From: JAEKLB01 sp050249235
GTDB lineage: Bacteria; Actinomycetota; Acidimicrobiia; Acidimicrobiales; CADCSY01
Length of the DNA: 12,921 nt
Assembly: GCA_050249235.1 (NCBI GenBank)
Contig: JBFWQW010000083.1
Span: forward strand, 1 to 12,921
Direction: 5' to 3'
The notes under the pieces are model-generated. The model was not told where the DNA came from. It ran no database searches and was given only the letters and a program-made list of their open reading frames with translations. A program made the translations under genes and the position numbers. Positions within the stretch are counted from its first letter, which is position 1. Each line of letters begins with the position of its first letter. Below, in pieces: positions 5,542 through 12,161 of this stretch.

Positions 5542-6075
5542 TCAGGCGAGCTCGCGTAGGCGGCCGGTGCGCACGTCGTACTCGTAGCCCCGCACCTCGA
5601 TGCCGGGCGCGAACAGCCGTGAGGACCGGATCCGGTCGACGTCCTCGCGGAGGGCGACGTCACCGGCGGGGATGGCCTGGAAGTCGACGCCGGCCGCCGA
5701 CTCGCCGGTGGCGCCCTCCACGATGGCCCGCAGCTCGTCGTCGCTGAAGCGGCTCATCCCGCACTCGGTGTGGTGCACGACGGCGATGGCCCGCACGCCG
5801 AGCACATGGGTCGAGACGAGCAGCGAGCGCAGCACGTCGTCCGACACCCGCCCGCCGGCATTGCGCACGATGTGGGCGTCGCCCGGCTCCAGGCCGAACA
5901 CGCCGAGCGGCAGGATCCGGGCATCCATGCAGGTGACGACGGCCAGGTGGCGGGCCGGCGGGGCCGGCAGCATGCCGCTCTCGAAGGTGGACGCGTACTC
6001 CTCGTTGGCGCTCAGGACCTCGTCGAGGACGCTGGGGGCGGTGTCGGGTGCGGGCCGGGCCGGTCGGTCGGACAC
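5542..6075 (-). CDS. Beta-class carbonic anhydrase
   Basis: Zinc enzyme interconverting CO2 and bicarbonate in the cytoplasm. With the GTG at 6075 it has 177 residues, close to the roughly 163-residue Rv1284-type actinobacterial beta enzymes. Zinc ligands are Cys49 in VVTCMDAR, His102 and Cys105 in HHTECGM; the Asp51/Arg53 dyad of CMDAR is present, as are HIVRNAGGRVSDDVLRSL and the closing RGYEYDVRTGRL. An ATG at 6120 would add 15 residues (PADRRPAARWQAVG) that do not look like the family and would overlap the upstream methyltransferase by 11 bp. CAGGCT at -12 to -7 favours 6075. It follows the methyltransferase on the same strand; a functional link is not evident. Confidence 0.93.
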   Translation of the reverse strand: MSDRPARPAPDTAPSVLDEVLSANEEYASTFESGMLPAPPARHLAVVTCMDARILPLGVFGLEPGDAHIVRNAGGRVSDDVLRSLLVSTHVLGVRAIAVVHHTECGMSRFSDDELRAIVEGATGESAAGVDFQAIPAGDVALREDVDRIRSSRLFAPGIEVRGYEYDVRTGRLRELA

Positions 6076-6081
6076 GCCGAC

Positions 6082-6087
6082 AGCCTG
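6082..6087 (-). promoter_or_regulatory. Weak -10 box (CAGGCT) before carbonic anhydrase
   Basis: On the minus strand CAGGCT occupies -12 to -7 relative to the GTG at 6075. The A at -11 and T at -7, the most conserved positions of TANNNT, are kept, but the first T is C. It lies in the 34-bp gap after the methyltransferase stop. Confidence 0.28.
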
Positions 6088-6109
6088 CCACCTGGCGGCC
6101 GGTCTCCGG

Positions 6110-7228
6110 TCAGCGGGCATCGAGCCGGCGCCGCACCGAGGCCTGGTACTCGAGGTCGATGGCCCTCGCCCCCTCCTCGCCCACGGTCCAGAGCGTGATG
6201 TTGCGGGAGTGCCCGCTGTGGGGCCGGTACACGAGGTTCCAGCGGTGCTCGAGCTCGGCCAGCTCGTCCTCGGTGCGGGTGACCATCGGGGCCGGCGGGC
6301 GCTCGTCGACGTGGAACACGTAGAGGTTCCACGCCACGGACAGGTCCTGTCGCCCGATGACGGGGTGCATGGCCCGCTCCACCTCCGGCTGGCGCACGAA
6401 GCCGGCCCGCTCGAACTGCGCCGTCCACCATGCGAAGGACGCCACCGTGAGATGGCCCTCGACCGGGTTGCCGTCGTCGTCGCGGGCGAGGTCGTCGAAG
6501 GGCACCGGGCCGTCGTAGCCGGGCCCGAGGGCCTCGTAGTGCTCGAGCCGCTCCGGACGCACCTTGCCCCGGACGAAGCCGGCCGGCCCGTGGGGATTGG
6601 GCCCGATCGACGGGATGGTGGCCACCAGGTAGCCGTCGCTCACCCGGCGCAGGCGGCGCAGCACCTTCGGCACCTGCTCGGGTCGGAGGTGCTCGAGCAC
6701 CTCGAGGGCGGTGACGAGGTCGTAGCGGGTCCGGACCCCCGGGCGCTGGCGCCGCTCGAGGTCGACCACCGAGAGCCGGTCCCGCACCGACTCGGCGCCG
6801 TCGGCGATGGCCCACTCGCTCACGTCCCAGCCGTGGGCGTCGTAGCCGAGCTCGACCAGGCCCTCCACGAGGAAGCCGCGGGCGCAGCCCACGTCGAGCG
6901 ACCGGGTGAAGGGCAGGAACCGCCACAGCAGGTAGGACGCCACATCGGCGTTCGAGGTCTCCCGGGTGTAGTTGCCGTAGCCGGACACGCCGGGGTTGCG
7001 ATCGGCCGCCCCCGAGAAGTACCGCGACCCGTAGAAGTCCTGCTTGACGTCGCCGCGCCGGGAGGCCAGTCGGCGCCGCGCCGCGTCGCGGACGCCACGC
7101 AGGGCCCGCTTCACCCGCCCGAGTCCCACGGCGGTCGCCACCGCCCGGAGCCAGCGGGGCCCGCGGACAGCGGCCGCCGGAGCGTCCGGGGTGTCCGGGG
7201 TGTCCGGCGCGGCTTGTTCAGGATCCAT
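6110..7228 (-). CDS. Class I SAM-dependent methyltransferase
   Basis: A 372-residue protein with a central Rossmann-type methyltransferase domain (about 100-215). Motif I is SLDVGCARGFLVEGL (about 110-124), the acidic ribose-binding residue is Asp135 in GWDVSEW, and YDLVTALEVLEHL (169-181) is the post-motif region typical of the Methyltransf_11/23 group. The N-terminal 60 residues are Ala/Pro/Arg-rich with a small PDT repeat (DTPDTPDAP). The C-terminal 150 residues (WWTAQFERAGF, HPVIGRQDLSVAWNLYVFHV) are not recognised. The substrate is unknown; similar proteins sit near glycan genes, but none is seen here. The ATG at 7228 is supported by AAAGGGAG about 12 bases upstream. The carbonic anhydrase gene follows after 34 bp. 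Confidence 0.85.
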   Translation of the reverse strand: MDPEQAAPDTPDTPDAPAAAVRGPRWLRAVATAVGLGRVKRALRGVRDAARRRLASRRGDVKQDFYGSRYFSGAADRNPGVSGYGNYTRETSNADVASYLLWRFLPFTRSLDVGCARGFLVEGLVELGYDAHGWDVSEWAIADGAESVRDRLSVVDLERRQRPGVRTRYDLVTALEVLEHLRPEQVPKVLRRLRRVSDGYLVATIPSIGPNPHGPAGFVRGKVRPERLEHYEALGPGYDGPVPFDDLARDDDGNPVEGHLTVASFAWWTAQFERAGFVRQPEVERAMHPVIGRQDLSVAWNLYVFHVDERPPAPMVTRTEDELAELEHRWNLVYRPHSGHSRNITLWTVGEEGARAIDLEYQASVRRRLDAR

Positions 7229-7271
7229 CGACCGGCGCGCTCCCTTTCGACTCCCTGCCCCACCGTCGGGA

Positions 7272-7291
7272 CCCGATCGGGCCAGACCCTA
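7272..7291 (-). promoter_or_regulatory. Candidate promoter with palindromic operator
   Basis: On the minus strand TAGGGT (7291-7286) could be the -10 box of the methyltransferase, giving a leader of about 50 nt that contains the AAAGGGAG ribosome site. The 10-bp palindrome CCCGATCGGG (7272-7281) would overlap the start of transcription and could be an operator. No -35 box is recognisable, and palindromes of this size are not rare in GC-rich DNA. Confidence 0.25.
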
Positions 7292-7302
7292 ACGCCGCGG
7301 CG

Positions 7303-7336
7303 CGCCGCCTCCTCGACGCCGGCGGGCCGGGCGGCG
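7303..7336 (-). terminator. Possible terminator after the phosphotransferase gene
   Basis: CGCCGCC (7303-7309) pairs perfectly with GGCGGCG (7330-7336) around a 20-base GC-rich loop, beginning 11 bases past the minus-strand gene's stop codon. There is no T-run. It could equally be GC-rich noise. Confidence 0.3.
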
Positions 7337-7346
7337 GGGCCTCAGC

Positions 7347-8711
7347 TCAGAGCACGACCGGCGCGAGGTCGAACCCGGCCACCCGGTCCGCCACGGGCTC
7401 GAGGGCGAACACCTGCCGCTCGACCTGGCGGGCGAAGCACTGCACCAGGGCGGCGTCCGACTCGGGTCCGGCCGACCGGACGAACGCCTCCAGGTCGCGC
7501 TCGGCCTCACGCCGGTCGCCGTACGGCCGGCCGAGGACCGCCGAGTACTCCTCGACGGTCTGGCGGTCGAGCTCCGGTCCCACCTCGTCGAGCCGGGTGA
7601 GGCAGCGGGCGAGCAGCCCGACGCTCAGCTGCTGGTAGCGCTCGAAGCCGGTGGCCGGCGCCAGCTGGGCCAGCGAGTCCTCCAGCATCCGGAGCAGGGG
7701 CGCGGCGGCGGTGGGCGCCGGTGCAGGCGGCTCGGGCCGGTCGATCGTCACCCCGATGCACTCGGCCAGCGCCCACAGCAGCGCCCGACGCTGCATGAGG
7801 TCCCACCACAGGTATTCGAAGTGGGGGGAGCCCTCCTGGGGCTCGACCATCGGGCCGGCCAGGGCCATCACGCCCACCAGGGCGAAGACGACGGTGTGGA
7901 ACCGGAGGGCGGCCACGTCGATCGGCTCCCCGGTCAGTGCCTCGTAGTGGTGGAAGAGGTGGGTGAGATCGGCCCCGAGCGGCTCCGCAACGTCCCGCAG
8001 GCGGAGGGCGGCGAGGTCCATGAGCCCGTCGCCGACGATGCAGGTCTCGAAGTCGTAGAGGGCGTGGATGCGCTCGCCCTCGTGCATGAACTGACCGGCG
8101 TCCCAGTGCACGAAGCAGGCCCGGGTGCGGTGGCGGGGCACGTTGCGGCGGGCCCAGGCGATGGCGAACTCGATCAGCGGCTCGGGCGCCGCCTTGGTCC
8201 GTTCGTAGAGCGGCATGTAGGCGTCGAGCATCCCGAGGCCGATCGCCTCCGGCGTGGTCGGTTCGTCGAGCCCGATGGCCACGAAGGGGGCCAGGTCGAG
8301 GCGGTGGATCTCGGCCAACCAGGCCACGTACTCCTCGGCCAGGGCCTGCTGCCGCGTGGCGTCGTAGCGGGTGACGTCCCGCCCGCCGGGCACCGCGTCC
8401 ATCACGATGGCGGGCGGGTCGGGGCACATCCCGTGCACGTGCGGGACCGGGATGCCGGCGGCTTCGAGCACCCGGAGGATGTCGGCCTCCCGCTGCAGCG
8501 ACGGGAACGGCAGGACGTCGCTGCGGCGCTCACCCCGCAGATGGAGCTTCAGCAGCTCTCCGTCCCGGTCGACGTCGGCGAACCACGCCGGCCGCCAACG
8601 GGCCAGCCGGCGGAGCTTGGTGACCCGTCCCCCGGTGAGCGCCTCGAGGTACGCGGTGGCCCGGGCCTCCTCGGTCGGCTCCCCCGCCACGCTGTCGACC
8701 ATTGCCGGCAT
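7347..8711 (-). CDS. APH-fold phosphotransferase-like protein
   Basis: A 454-residue member of the aminoglycoside phosphotransferase / protein-kinase-like fold. The ATP-binding Lys55 (LLKLHL), Glu75 (LQREADIL) and hinge-region AIVMDAVPGGRD are visible. The catalytic loop reads CFVHWDAGQFM (His202, Asp204) instead of HGDxxxxN: two residues fewer separate Asp204 from the expected Mg-binding Asn, which is Gln207. The second metal Asp220 is in ALYDFE, followed by MDLAALRLRD (231-240). About 130 C-terminal residues extend past the usual fold and are largely helical. Related actinobacterial proteins act on small hydroxyl-bearing molecules, but the substrate here is unknown and resistance should not be assumed. 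The start at 8711 is favoured by GGAAGGTGG about 10 bases upstream; Met4 (8702) is an alternative. Confidence 0.8.
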   Translation of the reverse strand: MPAMVDSVAGEPTEEARATAYLEALTGGRVTKLRRLARWRPAWFADVDRDGELLKLHLRGERRSDVLPFPSLQREADILRVLEAAGIPVPHVHGMCPDPPAIVMDAVPGGRDVTRYDATRQQALAEEYVAWLAEIHRLDLAPFVAIGLDEPTTPEAIGLGMLDAYMPLYERTKAAPEPLIEFAIAWARRNVPRHRTRACFVHWDAGQFMHEGERIHALYDFETCIVGDGLMDLAALRLRDVAEPLGADLTHLFHHYEALTGEPIDVAALRFHTVVFALVGVMALAGPMVEPQEGSPHFEYLWWDLMQRRALLWALAECIGVTIDRPEPPAPAPTAAAPLLRMLEDSLAQLAPATGFERYQQLSVGLLARCLTRLDEVGPELDRQTVEEYSAVLGRPYGDRREAERDLEAFVRSAGPESDAALVQCFARQVERQVFALEPVADRVAGFDLAPVVL

Positions 8712-8747
8712 GGTGCCACAGCCACCTTCCTCCCGGGCTCGGCGGGA

Positions 8748-8794
8748 CCCGGTCGGCGTCGGGCGTCGGGCGCGGAGGGCCGGCTGCGACCGGG
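8748..8794 (-). terminator. Possible terminator at the end of the tad operon
   Basis: The 130-bp gap between the last tad gene and the phosphotransferase gene holds CCCGGTCG (8748-8755) and its exact complement CGACCGGG (8787-8794), separated by 31 bases that include short GTCGGGC repeats. A smaller hairpin CCACG/CGTGG lies at 8806-8821. Neither is followed by a T-run, so rho-independent function is uncertain. Confidence 0.28.
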
Positions 8795-8841
8795 ACCTGC
8801 TCAGGCCACGTCGGGTCGTGGTGATCCGGTCCGGGGTGCGG

Positions 8842-9270
8842 TCACCGCGCCGGCTCCTCGGCGGTCACGGTGGCCGACGCCTCGACGTCGACGCCCTCGG
8901 GCCCGCCCGGCACCGCGCCGGCGAACAGGTGGCGGGCCCGGCCCCGGACGCTGACCCGCACCGTCAAGCCGGTCACCTCGACCTCGGCGACGGTGGCCGC
9001 CAACCGGTGGAGGCCGGCCCCCACCACCGACCGCTCGGCCACCAGTCGGGCCTCGTCGGGCTGGAGGCGGAGCTCACCGGTGGCGTAGAGGTGGTCGAGG
9101 TCGACGGCCCGCGAGGCGGCGTCGTTGGCCGCCGCCGCGGCGGCGCCGGCCAGCTCCCGCTCCGCCGACCAGGCCGCCGTGAAGTCGACCGCGAGACCGC
9201 CGAGGACGAGGAACACCAGCACCGCCGCCGGCAAGAGCAGCAGCACGCTCCCCCGCTCCCGCTCAGCCAC
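8842..9270 (-). CDS. TadG/TadE-like pilus assembly protein
   Basis: A 142-residue protein with a short charged N-terminus (MAERERG), then one hydrophobic segment (SVLLLLPAAVLVFLVLGGLAVD, about 8-29). A helix of AAWSAERELAGAAAAAANDAA follows, then a beta-rich extracytoplasmic tail (VEVTGLTVRVSVRGRARHLF). This is the layout of Tad_N/TadG-like and Rv3654c-like proteins encoded at the end of tad operons. It is probably anchored in the membrane and exposed outside, as a minor pilin or tip component. The GTG at 9270 overlaps the previous gene by 8 bp, so translation is probably coupled. It is the last gene of the operon. Confidence 0.75.
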   Translation of the reverse strand: MAERERGSVLLLLPAAVLVFLVLGGLAVDFTAAWSAERELAGAAAAAANDAASRAVDLDHLYATGELRLQPDEARLVAERSVVGAGLHRLAATVAEVEVTGLTVRVSVRGRARHLFAGAVPGGPEGVDVEASATVTAEEPAR

Positions 9271-9730
9271 CGCAGGCCCCGGGGTCGAAGCCCTCGACCG
9301 GCAGGCCGGCCCGCCACGGGTCGACGACCTCGGTGTGGCGGGCTGACGTCGTGACGAGCCCGCCGCCGAACACCCCGATCCACGGCACGGCCAGGGTCGG
9401 CACCCGGTAGCTGACCGTGGCGGTCACCGCCTGACACCGCACCAGCGCCGCGCCCTCCCACGACAGGCCGGTCCGGGCCGGCGACCGGCCGTGGCCGACG
9501 ATGACGTCCATGGCGGCTCGCTCCCCCGCGGCCCGGGCCGAGGCGTCGTCGCCCGAGGACTCGACGAACGTGCGCACCGCCTCCCTGGCGGCGGCCGACG
9601 CGGCCAGGTGGGCGTCGAGGACGGCCCAGGCGTTGGCGAGCAGGAGCGTGCCGGCCACGAAGACGAGGAAGCCGAAGGGCAGCGCCTCGAAGCCGCCGAC
9701 GAACCCCTGCTGGCCCCGCGCCCGTGTCAC
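9263..9730 (-). CDS. TadE-like minor pilin (second)
   Basis: A 155-residue pseudopilin-like protein. A short polar start (MTRARGQQG) precedes FVGGFEALPFGFLVFVAGTLLLANAWAVL (10-38), a type IV-pilin-like hydrophobic helix with a Glu at residue 15. If cleaved after Gly9 the Glu is at +6 rather than the usual +5. The rest is extracytoplasmic, with two cysteines (one in VRCQAV, one in the C-terminal PGACGG) that could form a disulfide. The GTG at 9730 overlaps the preceding stop as GTGA. Its role is inferred from the operon: TadE/TadF proteins are pseudopilins needed for Flp pilus assembly. Confidence 0.75.
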   Translation of the reverse strand: MTRARGQQGFVGGFEALPFGFLVFVAGTLLLANAWAVLDAHLAASAAAREAVRTFVESSGDDASARAAGERAAMDVIVGHGRSPARTGLSWEGAALVRCQAVTATVSYRVPTLAVPWIGVFGGGLVTTSARHTEVVDPWRAGLPVEGFDPGACGG

Positions 9731-10122
9731 GGCGCGGCCGCCCGGACCTGCTCGCGGCGGACCGTCACCGTGCGCTCGACCCGCTCGAAGGGGAACGGCA
9801 CCAGCCGCAGCAGGGGCGGCCGGGAGGCCCGCACCGTCACCCGGACGGCGTCCGGGGACGACAGGTCCCAGACGAGCTCGAGCCGGCCACCGCCCGCCTC
9901 GTAGCGGGCCATCACCGAGCGGGCCTGCGCCTCCGCCTCGGCGACGGCGCCGTCGCCGCCGTCGGAACCGGCCACGACCCGCGCCGCCTCGAAGGCCACG
10001 CCGGTCACCGCCGAGGTGGCGTAGAGGTTCAGCACCAGCTGCACGGCGAACAGCACGAGCACGAGGAAGACCGTCACCCCGACAACCGAGCCCAGCTGAC
10101 CGGTCCCCTGCTCCGCGGCCAC
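9727..10122 (-). CDS. TadE-like minor pilin (first)
   Basis: A 131-residue protein with a short N-terminus (VAAEQGTGQLGS) and a single hydrophobic helix (VVGVTVFLVLVLFAVQLVLNLYA, about 13-35). AVTGVAFEAARVVAG and a beta-rich external domain (LELVWDLSSPDAVRVTVRAS) follow. The pattern of membrane helix, then small-residue helix, is that of TadE. The GTG at 10122 is chosen over an upstream ATG at 10170 because GGGAG lies five bases before it and it begins one base after the pilin stop; the ATG would overlap the pilin gene by 47 bp. The canonical Glu of TadE processing sites is absent from the helix. It follows the pilin gene and overlaps the next gene by 4 bp. Confidence 0.78.
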   Translation of the reverse strand: MAAEQGTGQLGSVVGVTVFLVLVLFAVQLVLNLYATSAVTGVAFEAARVVAGSDGGDGAVAEAEAQARSVMARYEAGGGRLELVWDLSSPDAVRVTVRASRPPLLRLVPFPFERVERTVTVRREQVRAAAP

Positions 10123-10123
10123 G

Positions 10124-10330
10124 TCAGCTCCCGATGTCGTCGACGTTTTGCTGGATGTCGTTGCCGGCATCGGTGAACACGGCGTCGAAGAGCCGCCACA
10201 TGGCCAGCCCGATGAGGGCCATGACCAGCACCGCGATGGCGGTCGAGATCACCCCCTCACCGGCCTCCGCCCGGAGGCGTCGGGCCGCCCCGGCCCCCGT
10301 CAGCCAGATCTTCCGCAGCAGGTCCTGCAC
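10124..10330 (-). CDS. Flp-like pilin
   Basis: A 68-residue prepilin-like peptide, probably the major subunit of the pilus. The charged N-terminus (MQDLLRKIWLTGAGAARRLRAEAGEG) leads into VISTAIAVLVMALIGLAMW (27-45), a hydrophobic helix, and a short polar tail (DAVFTDAGNDIQQNVDDIGS). Size, layout and position between tadC and tadE match Flp/Rv3656c. The GTG at 10330 is fixed by a perfect AAGGAG seven bases upstream, the best ribosome site in the operon, which fits a highly translated subunit. The Glu5-Tyr6 motif after the cleavage site of classical Flp pilins is missing: VISTA stands where ATAIEY is expected. TadV-type prepilin peptidase processing is therefore inferred. Confidence 0.8.
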   Translation of the reverse strand: MQDLLRKIWLTGAGAARRLRAEAGEGVISTAIAVLVMALIGLAMWRLFDAVFTDAGNDIQQNVDDIGS

Positions 10331-10337
10331 GTCGATG

Positions 10338-10343
10338 CTCCTT
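10338..10343 (-). promoter_or_regulatory. Strong ribosome binding site of the pilin gene
   Basis: AAGGAG on the minus strand, seven bases before the GTG at 10330. It lies in the 17-bp gap after the TadC stop codon, the only gap longer than one base among the tad genes visible here. It decides the pilin start and suggests independent, strong translation. Confidence 0.75.
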
Positions 10344-10347
10344 CGGT

Positions 10348-11256
10348 TCAGCCCCCGAAGAGGCGCAGCGCCTCGACGAAGGGGATGGTCATGAACAGCA
10401 CGCCCGGGACCAGCGCGGCAACGGTCACGGGGATCCACACCTGCTGGTTGCGGCGCTCGACCTGCTCGACCAGCTCGCGGTGCACCTCCCGGCGCAGCGA
10501 CCGCGCCTCCTCCGCGATCAGGCGGCCGAGGTCGCCCGTCTCCCGGTTGAGGGCCAGCACCGGCACCAGGCGGTCGACGGCGGGCACCCGGGCCAGGTCG
10601 GCCCACTCCCGGAGGGCGACCGCCTCCGGCAGACCCTGGCGGATCCGGCGGGTCACCCTGGAGAGGTCGGCGGCGACGGCGCCGCTCCCCCGCTCCGCGA
10701 TACGACCGAGGGCGGCCGTGAGGGACCACCCGGCCCGCAGCAGCATGCCCAGCTGCTCGGCGACGACCGGGAGCTCGAGGAACACCTGCCGCTTCCAGCG
10801 ATCGGAGCGGCTGGCGAGCCGCTGCTCGGGCACCAGGAAGCCGAGGAGCGGTGTGGCGAGCAGCACGATGGCGACGGCCGGTGCCGGGAGCGAGAGGGCC
10901 AGCGCAGCGGGACCGGCGACGGCCACCGCCAGCACGGCGTCGCCCACCTGGCGGACCCGGAAGCTCGTGGGATCGATCGGGCTGTGGATCCGGGCCAGCC
11001 GCGACGCCACGTCCTCCTCGATGCCCACCAGGCGGGCCAGCCGCTCCCCCGCGTCACGGGCGAAGGGAGCCACCAGCTCGGCCATCGAGGCGACGGAGAA
11101 CGGGCCGGGGCGGGCCGGACCGGACCGTCGCGACCGGGCGTAGGGCAGGAGGCGCTGGGTCAGGGGCACCCGGGCGAACCACCGCACCTGGGCCAGGAGC
11201 AACGTCGAGCCGACCCAGCCGGCCAGCCCGGCGACGAGGAGGAGCCGACCGTTCAC
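10348..11256 (-). CDS. tadC: TadC-like inner-membrane platform protein
   Basis: A 302-residue type II secretion F-domain protein. Predicted membrane segments are at about 4-22 (RLLLVAGLAGWVGSTLLLA), 105-143 (two, around GPAALALSLPAP) and 274-293 (IPVTVAALVPGVLFMTIPF). The cytoplasmic T2SSF domain (about 155-270) includes VFLELPVVAEQLGMLLRAGW, GLPEAVALREWAD and LNRETGDLGRLIAEEARSLR. It would pair with TadB as the platform that couples the TadA ATPase to pilus assembly. The GTG at 11256 forms a GTGA overlap with the tadB stop and has GGGAG nearby; an in-frame start at 11325 would extend back into tadB. Confidence 0.88.
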   Translation of the reverse strand: MNGRLLLVAGLAGWVGSTLLLAQVRWFARVPLTQRLLPYARSRRSGPARPGPFSVASMAELVAPFARDAGERLARLVGIEEDVASRLARIHSPIDPTSFRVRQVGDAVLAVAVAGPAALALSLPAPAVAIVLLATPLLGFLVPEQRLASRSDRWKRQVFLELPVVAEQLGMLLRAGWSLTAALGRIAERGSGAVAADLSRVTRRIRQGLPEAVALREWADLARVPAVDRLVPVLALNRETGDLGRLIAEEARSLRREVHRELVEQVERRNQQVWIPVTVAALVPGVLFMTIPFVEALRLFGG

Positions 11257-12161
11257 CCCCGCCGCTCCCAGGCCTGGCCGAACACCCGGCGCTCGTCGGG
11301 CAGCCGCATGATCCGCCCGGCCCACAGCCAGCAGGCGGCCATCACGCCGAGGCCGAGGACGACCAACGCCTGGCCGGTCGGTGAGCCGTAGGCCTCCCGC
11401 CCCTCACCGATGCTGAGCCCGACGAGGGCCATCCCGAGGGGCACCACCACGGTGAAGCCGCGGGCGAAGCGGGCGCCGGCCTGGCGGGACTGGGCGTCCT
11501 TGCGGCCCTGGAGATCCATGATCCGGTCGTCGACGAGGGCCAGGAGCACCCGGTCGAGGTCACCGCCGCCCACCTGGTGGGCCACGAGAAGGGTCTCGCA
11601 CACCGCGTCGACGGTGGGGTCGGCGAGGCGGGCCCGGAGGACGTCGAGGGAGCGCTCGAGGTCGGTGGCGAGGAGCCACTCCCGACGGGCCTCGGCGAAC
11701 GCGTCCTGCAGCTCGACCGGCGCGGCCCGGGACGCGTCGAAGAGCGCCTGGGGGATCGACCGGCCGAGCGTGGTGGCCCGGATGCGGATCTCCTCGATCA
11801 GCCGCGGCCAGCTCTCCTGGGCCAGGCGACGCCGCCGGGCCGTCCGGCTCCGCCTGCTGGCAGCGGGCACGGTCGACCCGGCCAGGGAGAAGGCGAGCGG
11901 TGGCAACAGCCCGCCGAACACCATCCAGCCCGCCCCGCCGGCCAGCCCGGCCACCAGGATGGAGAGCGCCAGGACCTCTCCGTGCGCCACGGTCACGCCC
12001 GCCGGTCCGGCCCGGCGGCGACCGGGCGCCGACCGGGCGCCGACCTCGCCGACCGGCCCCGCGGCCGGGCCGGGCGCCAACCCCGTCCAGCCCAGCACCC
12101 CCGCCGTGTACACGAGGTGCGCGCCGTAGGCGGCGAGGAGGGCGAGGACGAGCCCCGTCAC
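11253..12161 (-). CDS. tadB: TadB-like inner-membrane platform protein
   Basis: A 302-residue protein with membrane segments at about 3-24, 63-93, 236-252 and 264-284, and a T2SSF domain between residues 115 and 250 (SWPRLIEEIRIRATTLGRSI, VCETLLVAHQVGGGDLDRVL, LQGRKDAQSRQAGARFARGF). The QVGGGDL and final helix pattern are typical of TadB. It forms the inner-membrane platform with TadC. The GTG at 12161 overlaps the TadA stop as GTGA, so the two are translationally coupled. The loop at 28-56 is rich in Gly, Pro and Arg (GPAAGPVGEVGARSAPGRRR), probably cytoplasmic and disordered. Confidence 0.88.
   Translation of the reverse strand: MTGLVLALLAAYGAHLVYTAGVLGWTGLAPGPAAGPVGEVGARSAPGRRRAGPAGVTVAHGEVLALSILVAGLAGGAGWMVFGGLLPPLAFSLAGSTVPAASRRSRTARRRRLAQESWPRLIEEIRIRATTLGRSIPQALFDASRAAPVELQDAFAEARREWLLATDLERSLDVLRARLADPTVDAVCETLLVAHQVGGGDLDRVLLALVDDRIMDLQGRKDAQSRQAGARFARGFTVVVPLGMALVGLSIGEGREAYGSPTGQALVVLGLGVMAACWLWAGRIMRLPDERRVFGQAWERRG

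Noticed and set aside
7186..7208. 9-bp tandem repeat in the methyltransferase N-terminus
   Set aside because: Only two to three short units encoding PDT/PDA in a disordered region; minor and not worth a separate finding.
5600..7600. 666-codon plus-strand frame opposite carbonic anhydrase and methyltransferase
   Set aside because: Shadow of two well-supported minus-strand genes, low complexity and no motifs.
7347..8711. Aminoglycoside resistance gene
   Set aside because: The fold is APH-like, but the family covers many substrates, the catalytic loop is atypical, and there is no mobile element or resistance context.
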